Made by a program: the position numbers and the translations under genes | Notes under the pieces: generated by a model | What the model saw: only the letters and a program-made list of their open reading frames with translations | What the model was told of the DNA's origin: nothing | The model's database searches: none | Assembly: GCF_002091675.1 (NCBI RefSeq) | Contig: NZ_BDAE01000017.1 | Location: forward strand, 44,864 to 108,863 | Direction of reading: 5' to 3' | From: Pseudomonas luteola NBRC 103146 | Lineage (GTDB): Bacteria; Pseudomonadota; Gammaproteobacteria; Pseudomonadales; Pseudomonadaceae | DNA length: 64,000 nt | Shown: positions 36,847-45,299 of the stretch, piece by piece | How the letters are laid out: each line of letters begins with the position of its first letter | How positions within the stretch are numbered: position 1 is the stretch's first letter

Positions 36847-38280
36847 ATGAGTGAAGTGGAAGCAAGAAAGCCACAGGAAAGTCTGCAGGAACGACTGGCT
36901 CAAGTCGTTGAGCTGCTCCATCAGTATCGTTTCGTTGAAGGTCCCGCTCACGACGAACAGGTTGTGCAGCCTGATGAGGCGCTGCATGAAGAGGGGCTGT
37001 CCGAACTCCGTCGCCGTCTGGATGAACTGCATCCGGCCGATATTGCTTTTATCCTTGAGGCGCTTCCACTTCATGAGCGTCTGACCGTCTGGAGCCTGGT
37101 TAAGACCGAGCGTGACGGCGACATCCTTCTTGAAGTCTCCGACTCTGTTCGTGAAACACTGATCGCCGACATGGATGATCAGGAAATCCTTGCAGTGGCA
37201 GGACAGCTGGATGCTGATGAGCTGGCCGACCTGGCGCCTGACCTGCCTCGAGATGTTGTACATGAGCTTATGGAGGCTCTGGACGCCCAGCAGCGTGAGC
37301 GGGTGCGCTCAGCGCTTTCATATGAAGAGGATCAGGTTGGCGCACTGATGGACTTCGAGATGGTGACTATCCGCGACGATGTCACGCTTGAGGTTGTTCT
37401 GCGGTATTTGCGTCGCTTGAAGGAGCTGCCAGGCCATACGGATAAGCTGTTTGTTGTCGATTATGACGGCATATTGAAGGGCGTGCTTCCTGTGAAGCGG
37501 CTTTTGGTCAATGACCCGGAAAAGCAAGTCGCTGAGGTAATGGCTAACGACCCGGTAGCGTTTCATCCTGATAATGATGCCTACGAGGCCGCTCAAGCGT
37601 TTGAACGTTACGATCTAATTTCTGCGCCTGTCGTTGACAAGAATGGCAAATTGATAGGTCGTCTCACTATCGATGAAATGGTGGACTTGATTCGCGAGGA
37701 AAGTGAATCTGAGGTCCTCAACATGGCGGGTCTTCGTGAAGACGAAGATGTTTTTGCTTCTGTTTGGAAGTCGGTAGGCAATCGTTGGACCTGGCTTGCT
37801 ACCAATCTGGTAACGGCGTTTGTTGCATCTCGTGTAATCGGGCTCTTTGAAGGCAGCATTGAAAAGTTAGTAGCGCTGGCCGCCTTGATGCCTATCGTTG
37901 CAGGTATTGGCGGTAATTCGGGTAATCAGACGATCACTATGATTGTGCGTGCTATCGCGCTGGGTCAGCTCAATGCCAGCAGCACCATGAGATTGTTGAG
38001 GAAAGAGCTAGGTGTTGCGCTCTTCAATGGATTGATTTGGGGTGGGGTAATTGGCCTGATTGCCTATTACCTTTATAACAGTTGGTCGTTAGGGGTCGTC
38101 ATGACGGCTGCCATGACGTTGAATCTCTTGCTGGCCGCGTTCATGGGAGTATTGATTCCCATGACGTTACAGCGGTTTGGGCGAGATCCCGCAATGGGGT
38201 CCAGCGTGCTGATTACGGCAATGACAGACAGCGGCGGCTTTTTCATCTTCCTTGGTCTTGCCACTATGTTCCTTCTGTAA
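36847..38280 (+). CDS. mgtE: Magnesium channel MgtE
   Basis: Mg2+-gated Mg2+ channel of the inner membrane. The 477 residues comprise an N-terminal helical domain (about 35-140, with HPADIAFILEAL), a CBS-domain pair (about 150-270, with LFVVDYDGILKGVL and APVVDKNGKLIGRLTI), a connecting helix, and five transmembrane helices from about 300 with the pore signature GIGGNSGNQ. The CBS part normally closes the pore when cytosolic magnesium is high. The start follows GGAG held in a hairpin. It converges on amrZ. Confidence 0.95.
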   Translation: MSEVEARKPQESLQERLAQVVELLHQYRFVEGPAHDEQVVQPDEALHEEGLSELRRRLDELHPADIAFILEALPLHERLTVWSLVKTERDGDILLEVSDSVRETLIADMDDQEILAVAGQLDADELADLAPDLPRDVVHELMEALDAQQRERVRSALSYEEDQVGALMDFEMVTIRDDVTLEVVLRYLRRLKELPGHTDKLFVVDYDGILKGVLPVKRLLVNDPEKQVAEVMANDPVAFHPDNDAYEAAQAFERYDLISAPVVDKNGKLIGRLTIDEMVDLIREESESEVLNMAGLREDEDVFASVWKSVGNRWTWLATNLVTAFVASRVIGLFEGSIEKLVALAALMPIVAGIGGNSGNQTITMIVRAIALGQLNASSTMRLLRKELGVALFNGLIWGGVIGLIAYYLYNSWSLGVVMTAAMTLNLLLAAFMGVLIPMTLQRFGRDPAMGSSVLITAMTDSGGFFIFLGLATMFLL

Positions 38281-38289
38281 CTTCAAGCA

Positions 38290-38317
38290 AAAGGATCAGG
38301 GCGTATCCTGATCCTTT
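38290..38317. terminator. Bidirectional terminator between mgtE and amrZ
   Basis: AAAGGATCAGG and CCTGATCCTTT, 11 perfect pairs and a six-base loop, in the short gap between two convergent genes. Confidence 0.85.
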
Positions 38318-38327
38318 AACAAGTACT

Positions 38328-38657
38328 TTATTCCTGTGATGACTCGACGTCATTGGCAATCAGAGAGAGGAGGGCGTTTTGCTGGCGTCCAGAAAGTTGC
38401 CTGAAGCGCTGTAGCAGTTCCCGTTCATGAGCGCTTAGCTCTGGACTATCCATACGCATGCTCGGGTCTGTATCGATAGCGCCTTCTTGAATGAGACTCT
38501 GCTCCAGTCGAGCAATGATTTCAGAATTCATGCTGCGATGATGGTTGCGTGCAACTTCGGCGATACGTTCGCGCATTCCTTCGGGAAGACGGACGACGAA
38601 TTTGTCAGCTGTGCGACTGGAGTACGATCTAATTGCCTGAGTCATGAGTACATTCAT
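38328..38657 (-). CDS. amrZ: Ribbon-helix-helix regulator AmrZ
   Basis: Arc-type DNA-binding protein of 109 residues. The block [20 protein letters not shown] followed by [24 protein letters not shown] is close, from memory, to P. aeruginosa AmrZ, including its C-terminal tetramerisation part ([18 protein letters not shown]). AmrZ activates alginate genes, represses fleQ and thus flagella, and affects c-di-GMP and twitching. Here it is within 11 kb of the flagellar cluster. Two ATGs four codons apart could start it; neither has a strong ribosome site. Confidence 0.88.
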   Translation of the reverse strand: MNVLMTQAIRSYSSRTADKFVVRLPEGMRERIAEVARNHHRSMNSEIIARLEQSLIQEGAIDTDPSMRMDSPELSAHERELLQRFRQLSGRQQNALLSLIANDVESSQE

Positions 38658-38726
38658 CTAAGTGGTCAAGGACGATGCCAACAAGGCTTTCATGAAGCTT
38701 GGGACAGCATTTGTTATTTGCTCTCA

Positions 38727-38759
38727 ACGCCATTACTTGCGTGAGCTTATTGGCGTCAA
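38727..38759 (-). promoter_or_regulatory. amrZ promoter candidate overlapped by an inverted repeat
   Basis: On the minus strand TTGACG, a 16-base spacer and AGTAAT form a fair sigma-70 promoter about 75 bases before amrZ. ACGCCA (38727-38732) and TGGCGT (38751-38756) form an inverted repeat covering both ends of it. AmrZ is known to repress its own gene in P. aeruginosa, so this may be its operator. Confidence 0.4.
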
Positions 38760-38927
38760 TTTAGTGACAATTTTCAAAAAAAGCAAAGTGGCTTCTCTCT
38801 AAATCAATGCTAATGAGAAGCTTAGCAATGATTTCTGGGAATAGCGGTCTTTAACGCTAGGTTTTACATAACGCATGACAAAGCGCGCTCTTGTCGTTAA
38901 CATTCTGCTCTCGCACGACGTCATTTG

Positions 38928-39004
38928 GTCCCAGTAGCTCAATTGGATAGAGCATCCCCCTCCTAAGGGGAAGGTTGTGAGTTCGAACCTCGCCTGGGAC
39001 ACCA
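38928..39004 (+). tRNA. tRNA-Arg (anticodon CCU)
   Basis: A full 77-nucleotide cloverleaf. The acceptor arms GTCCCAG/CTGGGAC pair perfectly. The D arm is GCTC/GAGC, the anticodon stem TCCCC/GGGGA carries loop CTCCTAA with anticodon CCT at 38962-38964, the T loop is TTCGAAC, the discriminator is A and the CCA is encoded. It reads the arginine codon AGG. It directly precedes a gene-free stretch and the glycan operon. Confidence 0.97.
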
Positions 39005-39517
39005 TAAAACTTGCAATACCTCACGCACTTCTACTCTTCACATCCTTGACTAGCGCATAAACTGGACTTTATGGTCTTTTATATTATTGTGCGTTAACGG
39101 TTGTCCTTTCATTTTTATGGCAACTATTAGTATGACTTCTACCGTAAAGTGATATTAATAGTTAGTCGTCCTATAACTGATATATAAATATGTGATGGGG
39201 TTGGCAGGCTGAAGGGGAACCTTTGGTGGGCATGAGAATCTATCGCTGGCGCTAGTATTAAGGGATTAACAAGATTCCTTAACTATAGTTATGTTATTCC
39301 GGTGCTCATTGGGCTGAGCGTGTTGGCCTCGATAACGATTCGAACAAGCAGAGCCCAGCAATGAACTTGTTTTACAGGCACGGCCAATTGAGTTGGCTGT
39401 GATGGTTTGTTCGTTATGTCGCGCCCATTCTTAATGAAGCCGCAATATTAAAGTTTATCTAGACAGCTTTGCTGTAATATGGATCAACCCACTTGGGCTC
39501 TCTGAGAGGAAGCGTGA
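39005..39517. other. AT-rich gene-free stretch between tRNA-Arg and the glycan operon
   Basis: About 510 bases, markedly more AT-rich than the flanks, with many stops in all frames and no integrase remnant or direct copy of the tRNA 3' end that I can see. TAATAT at 39475-39480 could be a -10 for the operon. A good site (AGAGGA, ending about eight bases before the ATG) precedes the first gene. Confidence 0.5.
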
Positions 39518-40543
39518 ATGTCTTATTATCCCGTCCTGTTATCAATCGTTTTTGTTGTCCGTAATCAATCTAGGGAGCTTGCGGAATCGTTGACTAATGC
39601 GGCAAGCGTTATTGCCTCACTAGTAAGTGACTACGAACTGATTATTGTTGATAACGCCTCTACCGATGGCAGTGTAGCCATGCTCAAGGAGTTGACTGGT
39701 GAAAGGGGGCTGCCGAATCTTCAGGTGTATGCTCTGACCAAAGAGGTCGATACGGATACGGCATGCTGGGTGGGTTTGGAAAATGCACTTGGCGATTATG
39801 TAGCCGTCATTGATCCACTGACGGACGATGTCGGGTTCTTGCCTGCAATGCTGGAAAAAGCAGCGGAGGGAAGTGACGTTGTATTTGCGGCCAATTCCCA
39901 AAAGCCCAAGCGTACATTAGCCTACAAAGCCTGCTTCTCCAGCTTTAACTCTTTGTACAAGCGTCTAGGCGGCATCGACCTTGCAAACGATGCCCCTCAG
40001 TATCGCCTGTTGAGCAAGCGCGTAGTTAATTTTATTCTGCAACACCCTGTTCCTGCTTTGACCTATCGTCATTTGCCGGCAACAGCGGGCTTTGCTCAGA
40101 CAAAGTTGACCTATAGCTCTACGCCCAAAGCGCCTCAGAACAAGCGTCTGGGAGACAGTATCGAGCGGGGAATCCGTCTTCTGATCTCTACAACGCGTGC
40201 CCCTATGCGACTGGTCAACATGCTTTGCATGTTTGGTGCTGCAGCGAACCTTATCTACTCGGCATACGTCATCGCGGTTGGACTTCTCAAGTCGGATGTT
40301 GCGCCAGGTTGGGTAACGCTATCCCTGCAGCAGTCAGGCATGTTCTTTCTTTTGTCCCTCGTGCTGCTGGTATTGGGCGAATACATCCTGCAAGTGGCTA
40401 CCCGTACCAATGAAGGGCCGGCATACCATGTTGCTCAGGAGTTTACGAGCGCCATCATGACGCGACGCGAGAAACTCAACATTGAGGTCGTCAGTGACCC
40501 ACAGCCGTCTACCGTGACTGCTGCTGCCTCTAATATGGCTTAA
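39518..40543 (+). CDS. Membrane-anchored family 2 glycosyltransferase (GtrB/ArnC/DPM1 type)
   Basis: A 341-residue GT-A transferase: N-terminal VLLSIVFVVRNQSRELAES, then nucleotide-sugar site ELIIVDNASTDGS (about 41-53) and an acidic motif VIDPLTDDVG. The last third has two transmembrane helices (about 235-255 and 272-295), as in enzymes that load a sugar onto undecaprenyl phosphate. The donor sugar is unknown. First gene of a seven-gene operon with gaps or overlaps of 20 bases or less. It lies downstream of the tRNA-Arg. Confidence 0.82.
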   Translation: MSYYPVLLSIVFVVRNQSRELAESLTNAASVIASLVSDYELIIVDNASTDGSVAMLKELTGERGLPNLQVYALTKEVDTDTACWVGLENALGDYVAVIDPLTDDVGFLPAMLEKAAEGSDVVFAANSQKPKRTLAYKACFSSFNSLYKRLGGIDLANDAPQYRLLSKRVVNFILQHPVPALTYRHLPATAGFAQTKLTYSSTPKAPQNKRLGDSIERGIRLLISTTRAPMRLVNMLCMFGAAANLIYSAYVIAVGLLKSDVAPGWVTLSLQQSGMFFLLSLVLLVLGEYILQVATRTNEGPAYHVAQEFTSAIMTRREKLNIEVVSDPQPSTVTAAASNMA

Positions 40544-40557
40544 GGCATACATACATC

Positions 40558-41664
40558 ATGCAGGATGCTATTGTCATTGGTGGCGGTTTCTACGGTTCCA
40601 TGATTGCCTTGTATTTGATGAAAGTACGAGGTTTCAAGGCTGTGACGTTGATTGAGCGAGAGGCGACTCTGCTCAATCGTGCGTCTTATAACAATCAGGC
40701 CCGTGTGCATAACGGCTATCATTATCCGCGTAGTTTCACGACTGCCTTCAGAAGTCGCGTCAACTTACCCCGCTTTATAAAAGATTATCCTGACGCTGTA
40801 GTCACAAACTTCACAAAGCTCTACGCCATAGCCCGTAATAACTCGAAAGTTACTGCCAAGCAGTTCGAGCGGTTTTGCCATGAAATTGGTGCAAAGCTTG
40901 AGCCTGTACCTGCGTCAATGGAAAAGCTCTTTGAGCCACGGCTTATTGAGGCTGTTTATCTAACGGAAGAGTACGCGTTCAATTCTAGAGAATTGGCAGG
41001 GGAGGCGAGGCGCGAACTCGATGAAGTTGGAGTCGAGGTATTACTTAATACCAGGGTGAAATCTATTCATCGGCAGGGCAGTGACACGCTTTCGGTCACT
41101 TATGAGCAGGATGGAAAATCGGTAGAGCGCTCCACGCGGTTCATTTTTAACTGCACCTATAGTGGCCTGAATCAGTTTTCTGGCGACTTTCCGGGTACTC
41201 AAACCAAGTTGAAGCATGAGTTAACAGAAATGGCCTTGGTTGAGATGCCGGATGCGCTTAAAGGCCTAGGTGTTACGGTGATGGATGGGCCTTTCTTTTC
41301 CATGATGCCTTTCCCTGCGAGAGGGCTGCATACGCTATCCCATGTGCGATACACGCCGCATATGCAGTGGAACGATTCACCGGATCTCGATCCCTATCAT
41401 CGCCTTGAGCATTACCATCGTGACACACGCGTTGATCGCATGATTCGAGATGTAGCACGCTACATGGCGCCTGTTGCCAATGTTCAGTACAGGGACTCGC
41501 TTTTTGAAGTCAAGACCATTCTCGTTAAGAACGAAGGGGATGACGGTCGTCCCATCCTTTTTGAGCAACACGCTCAACTGCCCAATTGTTACTCGGTTCT
41601 AGGCGGAAAAATCGATAACATTTTTGATGTTCTGGAGAAGCTAGATGCCGAACCCATCCACTGA
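40558..41664 (+). CDS. FAD-dependent oxidoreductase (DAO fold)
   Basis: A 368-residue protein starting with the dinucleotide-binding motif AIVIGGGFYGSMIALYL, followed by the acidic ribose ligand in LIEREATLLNRAS. The segment NNQARVHNGYHYPRS is, from memory, seen in FAD oxidoreductases encoded in polysaccharide clusters. It may oxidise a sugar or an amino substituent; the substrate is not known. There is no membrane segment. It starts 14 bases after the first glycosyltransferase and its end overlaps the next gene by 20 bases. Confidence 0.75.
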   Translation: MQDAIVIGGGFYGSMIALYLMKVRGFKAVTLIEREATLLNRASYNNQARVHNGYHYPRSFTTAFRSRVNLPRFIKDYPDAVVTNFTKLYAIARNNSKVTAKQFERFCHEIGAKLEPVPASMEKLFEPRLIEAVYLTEEYAFNSRELAGEARRELDEVGVEVLLNTRVKSIHRQGSDTLSVTYEQDGKSVERSTRFIFNCTYSGLNQFSGDFPGTQTKLKHELTEMALVEMPDALKGLGVTVMDGPFFSMMPFPARGLHTLSHVRYTPHMQWNDSPDLDPYHRLEHYHRDTRVDRMIRDVARYMAPVANVQYRDSLFEVKTILVKNEGDDGRPILFEQHAQLPNCYSVLGGKIDNIFDVLEKLDAEPIH

Positions 41665-43294
41665 TGCAACCAATTTCGCGGATGTCACTCCAGCTCGGTC
41701 AGTCCGTTGGCTCGGAGTCGTTGCGCTATTCGCATTTGCTTTCGTCAGTTTTTTTACGCTAGGCCCCGGCAATATTGTCGATCCCTTTCACCAGGGAGAA
41801 TACTTTGCCACTTTGCCCAGTATGCTGCATGGTCGGGTAGGTGAGCATGCCTTCACCATTCATGGTGCGCTCGACTTTTTGCCTGCCTGGATCGCCACTC
41901 ATTTCAGCGGGCCGGATAATAACTTTCTCTATACCCAGGTTGCCTACGCGCTGTGCAACCTAGGTGCGGCTTGGCTGTTTTACTTGATAGCGTCTTTATT
42001 CATTGAGCGTGGCGCTAGATATGAGTTGCTGACACTCGTTGCAGTGGCGGTGGTAGCCAGCCAACTGGTTGGTTACCGTGACCTGTGCTTGCTGCTTTCG
42101 ATCTATTTATTCCTGCTGTGTTTGCGAGCCAATCGCTCCTCCGATTTTTTTGTTAAAGCGACTCTCTTGGGTATTGCTGCAGCATTCAACATGTTTTGGT
42201 CTTATGACCGGGGCATTACCGGGTTTGGGGCGATAGGGTTGGGCGTGCTTCTGGCCAGCTTTTACGATCGCCGTTTCATCTATGCCATGGCCATCTTTGT
42301 TGGGACGTTTCTTGTACTGTCCCTGATGACTGAGGTGTTTTCCCTTAGCGATTATCTACGGAACTTCGACTTTCTACTCAGTACATCCTCGCAATGGACG
42401 TATCACAGTCCACGCTTCATCATTCAGAGCGCGCTACTGACCGTACCGACAGTGCTGGCTTATTATGCACTGTTCAAAGCGCTGCCTAAGCCGTTCCATT
42501 TCGGCTCTGCGTTTGCCATTGCTGGAATGCTGGCTGTCCTGATGTTGGTTTTGTACAAGATCGCGACCAACCGTGCAGATTTCATCCATGTTCCGATGGG
42601 TATGTGGGCGCCTTTGCTCAGTTTCCTCTTCGCTTATGACCAGCTGCGTAAGACGGGCCGAAAGCAGGAATTTGTGCTGCTGAAAAAGCCCGTAGCCGTG
42701 GCGGTGGTTGGGTCTATGCTGCTTCTAGGGCTGATTGGTAAGAACCCGATGCCCTTTTTTGCAGTTCTGCTGGGTTTGGTACTCATTAACAGCAACCGCA
42801 AGCCCTTGGGGTATGTAGCCCTGGTAGGTCTCTCGGGGTTGCTGGCTGCCTTTACACTTTACAAATCGCCAGTCCCCAATGTTCTTGTAAACGGCTACAA
42901 GTGGCTACCCAATATGGCGTCGCCCCCTGAGAACTCTCTGTTGGCCTCTGACGGTGCGCGTTGGGCGGCCAGCCAGATCAAGGGGTCAGGATCGCAGTGT
43001 GTGTTTGATCTTTCCAATAACGGAATTATCAATGGCGTGACAGGTTTGCCCGCGTGTACGAAATACATTTATCCGGTGTATGCCACGCGCGTGTATGAGC
43101 AAGACATGATTTCGGATCTGAAAAAGTCAGACCCCTCTGTCGTGGTCTACTCCACAACGTTCTGGTCGTTCAATATCAACGACATATCAATGCACGACAA
43201 ATTTCCTGAACTCAAAAAGTATCTGGATGAAAGGTATCCGTACGAAAAGTGCGAGTCGGAATATTGTCTTCGTTTTAAAAATACTCAGGGGTGA
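41645..43294 (+). CDS. Polytopic membrane protein, probable GT-C glycosyltransferase
   Basis: A 549-residue inner-membrane protein with about ten to eleven hydrophobic helices and a C-terminal soluble domain (from about 430) with cysteine pairs. After the first helix the periplasmic loop reads NIVDPFHQGEYFATLPSML, with acidic residues placed like the catalytic aspartate of GT-C enzymes (ArnT, Gtr and PMT types), which use polyprenyl-phosphate sugars. I recognise no specific family. GGAG seven bases upstream supports the ATG despite the overlap with the previous gene. Confidence 0.65.
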   Translation: MPNPSTDATNFADVTPARSVRWLGVVALFAFAFVSFFTLGPGNIVDPFHQGEYFATLPSMLHGRVGEHAFTIHGALDFLPAWIATHFSGPDNNFLYTQVAYALCNLGAAWLFYLIASLFIERGARYELLTLVAVAVVASQLVGYRDLCLLLSIYLFLLCLRANRSSDFFVKATLLGIAAAFNMFWSYDRGITGFGAIGLGVLLASFYDRRFIYAMAIFVGTFLVLSLMTEVFSLSDYLRNFDFLLSTSSQWTYHSPRFIIQSALLTVPTVLAYYALFKALPKPFHFGSAFAIAGMLAVLMLVLYKIATNRADFIHVPMGMWAPLLSFLFAYDQLRKTGRKQEFVLLKKPVAVAVVGSMLLLGLIGKNPMPFFAVLLGLVLINSNRKPLGYVALVGLSGLLAAFTLYKSPVPNVLVNGYKWLPNMASPPENSLLASDGARWAASQIKGSGSQCVFDLSNNGIINGVTGLPACTKYIYPVYATRVYEQDMISDLKKSDPSVVVYSTTFWSFNINDISMHDKFPELKKYLDERYPYEKCESEYCLRFKNTQG

Positions 43295-43299
43295 TAGGA

Positions 43300-44097
43300 A
43301 TGAGTTTGCCAGACGCGCTTATAGGATATAGCGGCTTTGTCGGTTCGACATTGCTCAAGCAAAAAGACTTTGAGGGCCAGTTTCGCTCGACCAACATCTC
43401 TGAGGTAGGCGAAAAGGCTTATCACACGCTTGTATGCGCCGGTGCCCCCGCTCAGAAATGGATTGCGAATAAGAACCCCGAGGCTGACCGAGAGAAAATC
43501 GACGGTTTGATCGAACACTTGAAGCAGGTTAAATGCGAGACATTTGTTCTTATCAGTACTGTTGATGTATTCGGCTCGCCCGTTGGAGTCAATGAAGAAA
43601 CGCCTGTTGTTGAAGAGGGCCTGCATGCGTATGGCTTGAATCGCAGACGCCTTGAGAAATTCGTAGAAAGTCATTTCCCCAATTACCTGATTGTTCGTTT
43701 GCCAGGTCTAGTCGGACCAGGACTTCGCAAGAACGTTATTTTTGACTTCCTGAACGATAATAATCTCTCGGTCATCGATAGCCGTGGGGTATTCCAGTTC
43801 TATCCCATGGTCAATCTCTGGTACGACATCCAGACTGCCCTGAAGGCTAATCTCAAACTGGTGCATTTTACTTCGGAGCCTGTCAGCGTCGCTGATATCG
43901 CTCGCTATGGCTTTGGCTTCGAGTTCACTAATGAATTAAGCAACACTCCAGCTTCGTATGATTTCCAATCCCTCCATGCTGAGGAGTTTGGCGGTGGTGC
44001 CGGCTATCAGTACAGCAAGCGTGAGACGCTTCAGGCAGTAAGGGCATATGCACAGTCCGAGCCGTTGAAAGCGAAGACTGCTTCGGAGGCTCATTGA
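43300..44097 (+). CDS. Extended-SDR NAD-dependent epimerase/dehydratase-like protein
   Basis: A 265-residue Rossmann protein with ALIGYSGFVGSTLL (GxxGxxG), STVDVFG and the active-site region HAYGLNRRRLEKF. Here the catalytic YxxxK reads YGLNR, so lysine is replaced by arginine. The protein is somewhat short for an epimerase. It could be a reductase, a reduced-activity dehydratase or a non-catalytic partner. I prefer the ATG at 43300 with AGGGG eight bases upstream; a GTG nine bases earlier is also in frame. It overlaps the next start by one base. Confidence 0.72.
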   Translation: MSLPDALIGYSGFVGSTLLKQKDFEGQFRSTNISEVGEKAYHTLVCAGAPAQKWIANKNPEADREKIDGLIEHLKQVKCETFVLISTVDVFGSPVGVNEETPVVEEGLHAYGLNRRRLEKFVESHFPNYLIVRLPGLVGPGLRKNVIFDFLNDNNLSVIDSRGVFQFYPMVNLWYDIQTALKANLKLVHFTSEPVSVADIARYGFGFEFTNELSNTPASYDFQSLHAEEFGGGAGYQYSKRETLQAVRAYAQSEPLKAKTASEAH

Positions 44098-44936
44098 TGC
44101 GAGTCGCCATTTCCAACATCGCTTGGGATGTTTCCAATGACGAAGAAGTAGCGCAGCTGCTTTCCCGTTACGATGTAGATGCAGTCGATATAGCGCCCGG
44201 TAAATACTTTCCGCAGCCCAAGGATGCGACTGATGCAGAGATCCGGGCGGTCAAGCAGTGGTGGCAGTCCCGTGGTGTTTCGCTAACAGGTATGCAGTCC
44301 CTGTTATTCGGAACTACTGGATTAAATGTTTTTGGCTCCGCTGAGTCACAGCAGGCAATGCTGGATCACTTGGATGCCGTCTGCCGTATTGCGGCAGGCC
44401 TGGGCTCTACGCGTTTGGTATTTGGCTCTCCCAAGAACCGTGATCGCTCTGCAATTGCGGAGGAACAGGTAGATAGCGTAGCTATCCCTTTCTTCCGCCG
44501 CTTGGGTGATATTGCTGCTCGTCATGGTGTGCTGATATGCCTGGAGCCAAATCCCACCTGTTATGGGGCTAACTTCATGGTCAATAGTGTAGAGACTGCT
44601 CGTGTAGTTGAGGCAGTTGATCATGACTCTATCCGGATGCAACTCGATACCGGCGCCTTGGCGATCAATGACGAAAATCCTGAAGAGATCATTGCCCGCT
44701 TTGCACCTTTCATTGGGCATGTACATGCCAGTGAACCCAATCTGATTACGTTGGGTGATGGCGGTTCGAAGCATGCGCAGGTTGCCCAAGCATTGGCACA
44801 ACACCTTCCCGATCATGTCGTGACTATCGAGATGCTCCCTGCCAAGGAAGAATCGAACATGGCATCTATCGAAAGAGCACTGGGCGTTGCTACACGGCTC
44901 TATCGAGATGGTGTGCAAGCAGGGGTAATGGCATGA
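44097..44936 (+). CDS. Xylose isomerase-like TIM-barrel sugar isomerase/epimerase
   Basis: A 279-residue AP-endonuclease-2/xylose-isomerase-fold protein. Likely metal ligands are the glutamate in ICLEPNPTCYG, the aspartate in MQLDTGALA, the histidine in GHVHASEPN and the glutamate in VTIEMLPAKEE, the usual E-D-H-E set. It would isomerise or epimerise a sugar (phosphate) for the pathway. GGAGG eight bases upstream sets the ATG. It overlaps the SDR stop by one base and the next gene by ATGA, so the three are coupled. Confidence 0.82.
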   Translation: MRVAISNIAWDVSNDEEVAQLLSRYDVDAVDIAPGKYFPQPKDATDAEIRAVKQWWQSRGVSLTGMQSLLFGTTGLNVFGSAESQQAMLDHLDAVCRIAAGLGSTRLVFGSPKNRDRSAIAEEQVDSVAIPFFRRLGDIAARHGVLICLEPNPTCYGANFMVNSVETARVVEAVDHDSIRMQLDTGALAINDENPEEIIARFAPFIGHVHASEPNLITLGDGGSKHAQVAQALAQHLPDHVVTIEMLPAKEESNMASIERALGVATRLYRDGVQAGVMA

Positions 44937-45292
44937 AGTGGATGATCCTCATACTGGGCATCCTGTCCAATGCATCTGCCAGTGTCCTTGTAAAGATGGC
45001 CATGATGCCACCAAGAAAGTTTCCAAGTCTTTCCGATCCTATGGGAGCGTTAAGCAACTGGCCATTCTGGCTTGGGCTTTTTCTTTATGGATTGGCGTTT
45101 CTGCTGTATGCCGCTGCGCTTGCACGTTTGCCGCTGAATGTGGCGCATCCCGTTTTGACCGCTGGTGCCATAGCAACCGTGGCGATCATGTCGGCAGCGA
45201 TATTCAAAGAACCTTTCCCATGGACGACCATTACCGGGATCATCATGGTAATCGCCGGTGTTGCGCTGATTACGGCCCGTGTAAGCTCATAA
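44933..45292 (+). CDS. Four-helix SMR/ArnE-like membrane protein
   Basis: A 119-residue protein with four transmembrane helices: MKWMILILGILSNASASVLVK, then LGLFLYGLAFLLYAAALARL, VLTAGAIATVAIMSAAIF and GIIMVIAGVALITAR. The fold matches the small multidrug resistance / EamA family. In the ArnEF and related systems such proteins flip undecaprenyl-phosphate sugars, and the context (two GT2s and a GT-C-like protein) favours that role over drug export. It overlaps the TIM-barrel gene by four bases. Confidence 0.75.
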   Translation: MKWMILILGILSNASASVLVKMAMMPPRKFPSLSDPMGALSNWPFWLGLFLYGLAFLLYAAALARLPLNVAHPVLTAGAIATVAIMSAAIFKEPFPWTTITGIIMVIAGVALITARVSS

Positions 45293-45299
45293 TGTAGAC

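Noticed and set aside
39005..39517. Integrase remnant or attachment-site repeat after the tRNA-Arg
   Set aside because: No frame with tyrosine recombinase motifs and no second copy of the tRNA 3' end was found by eye.
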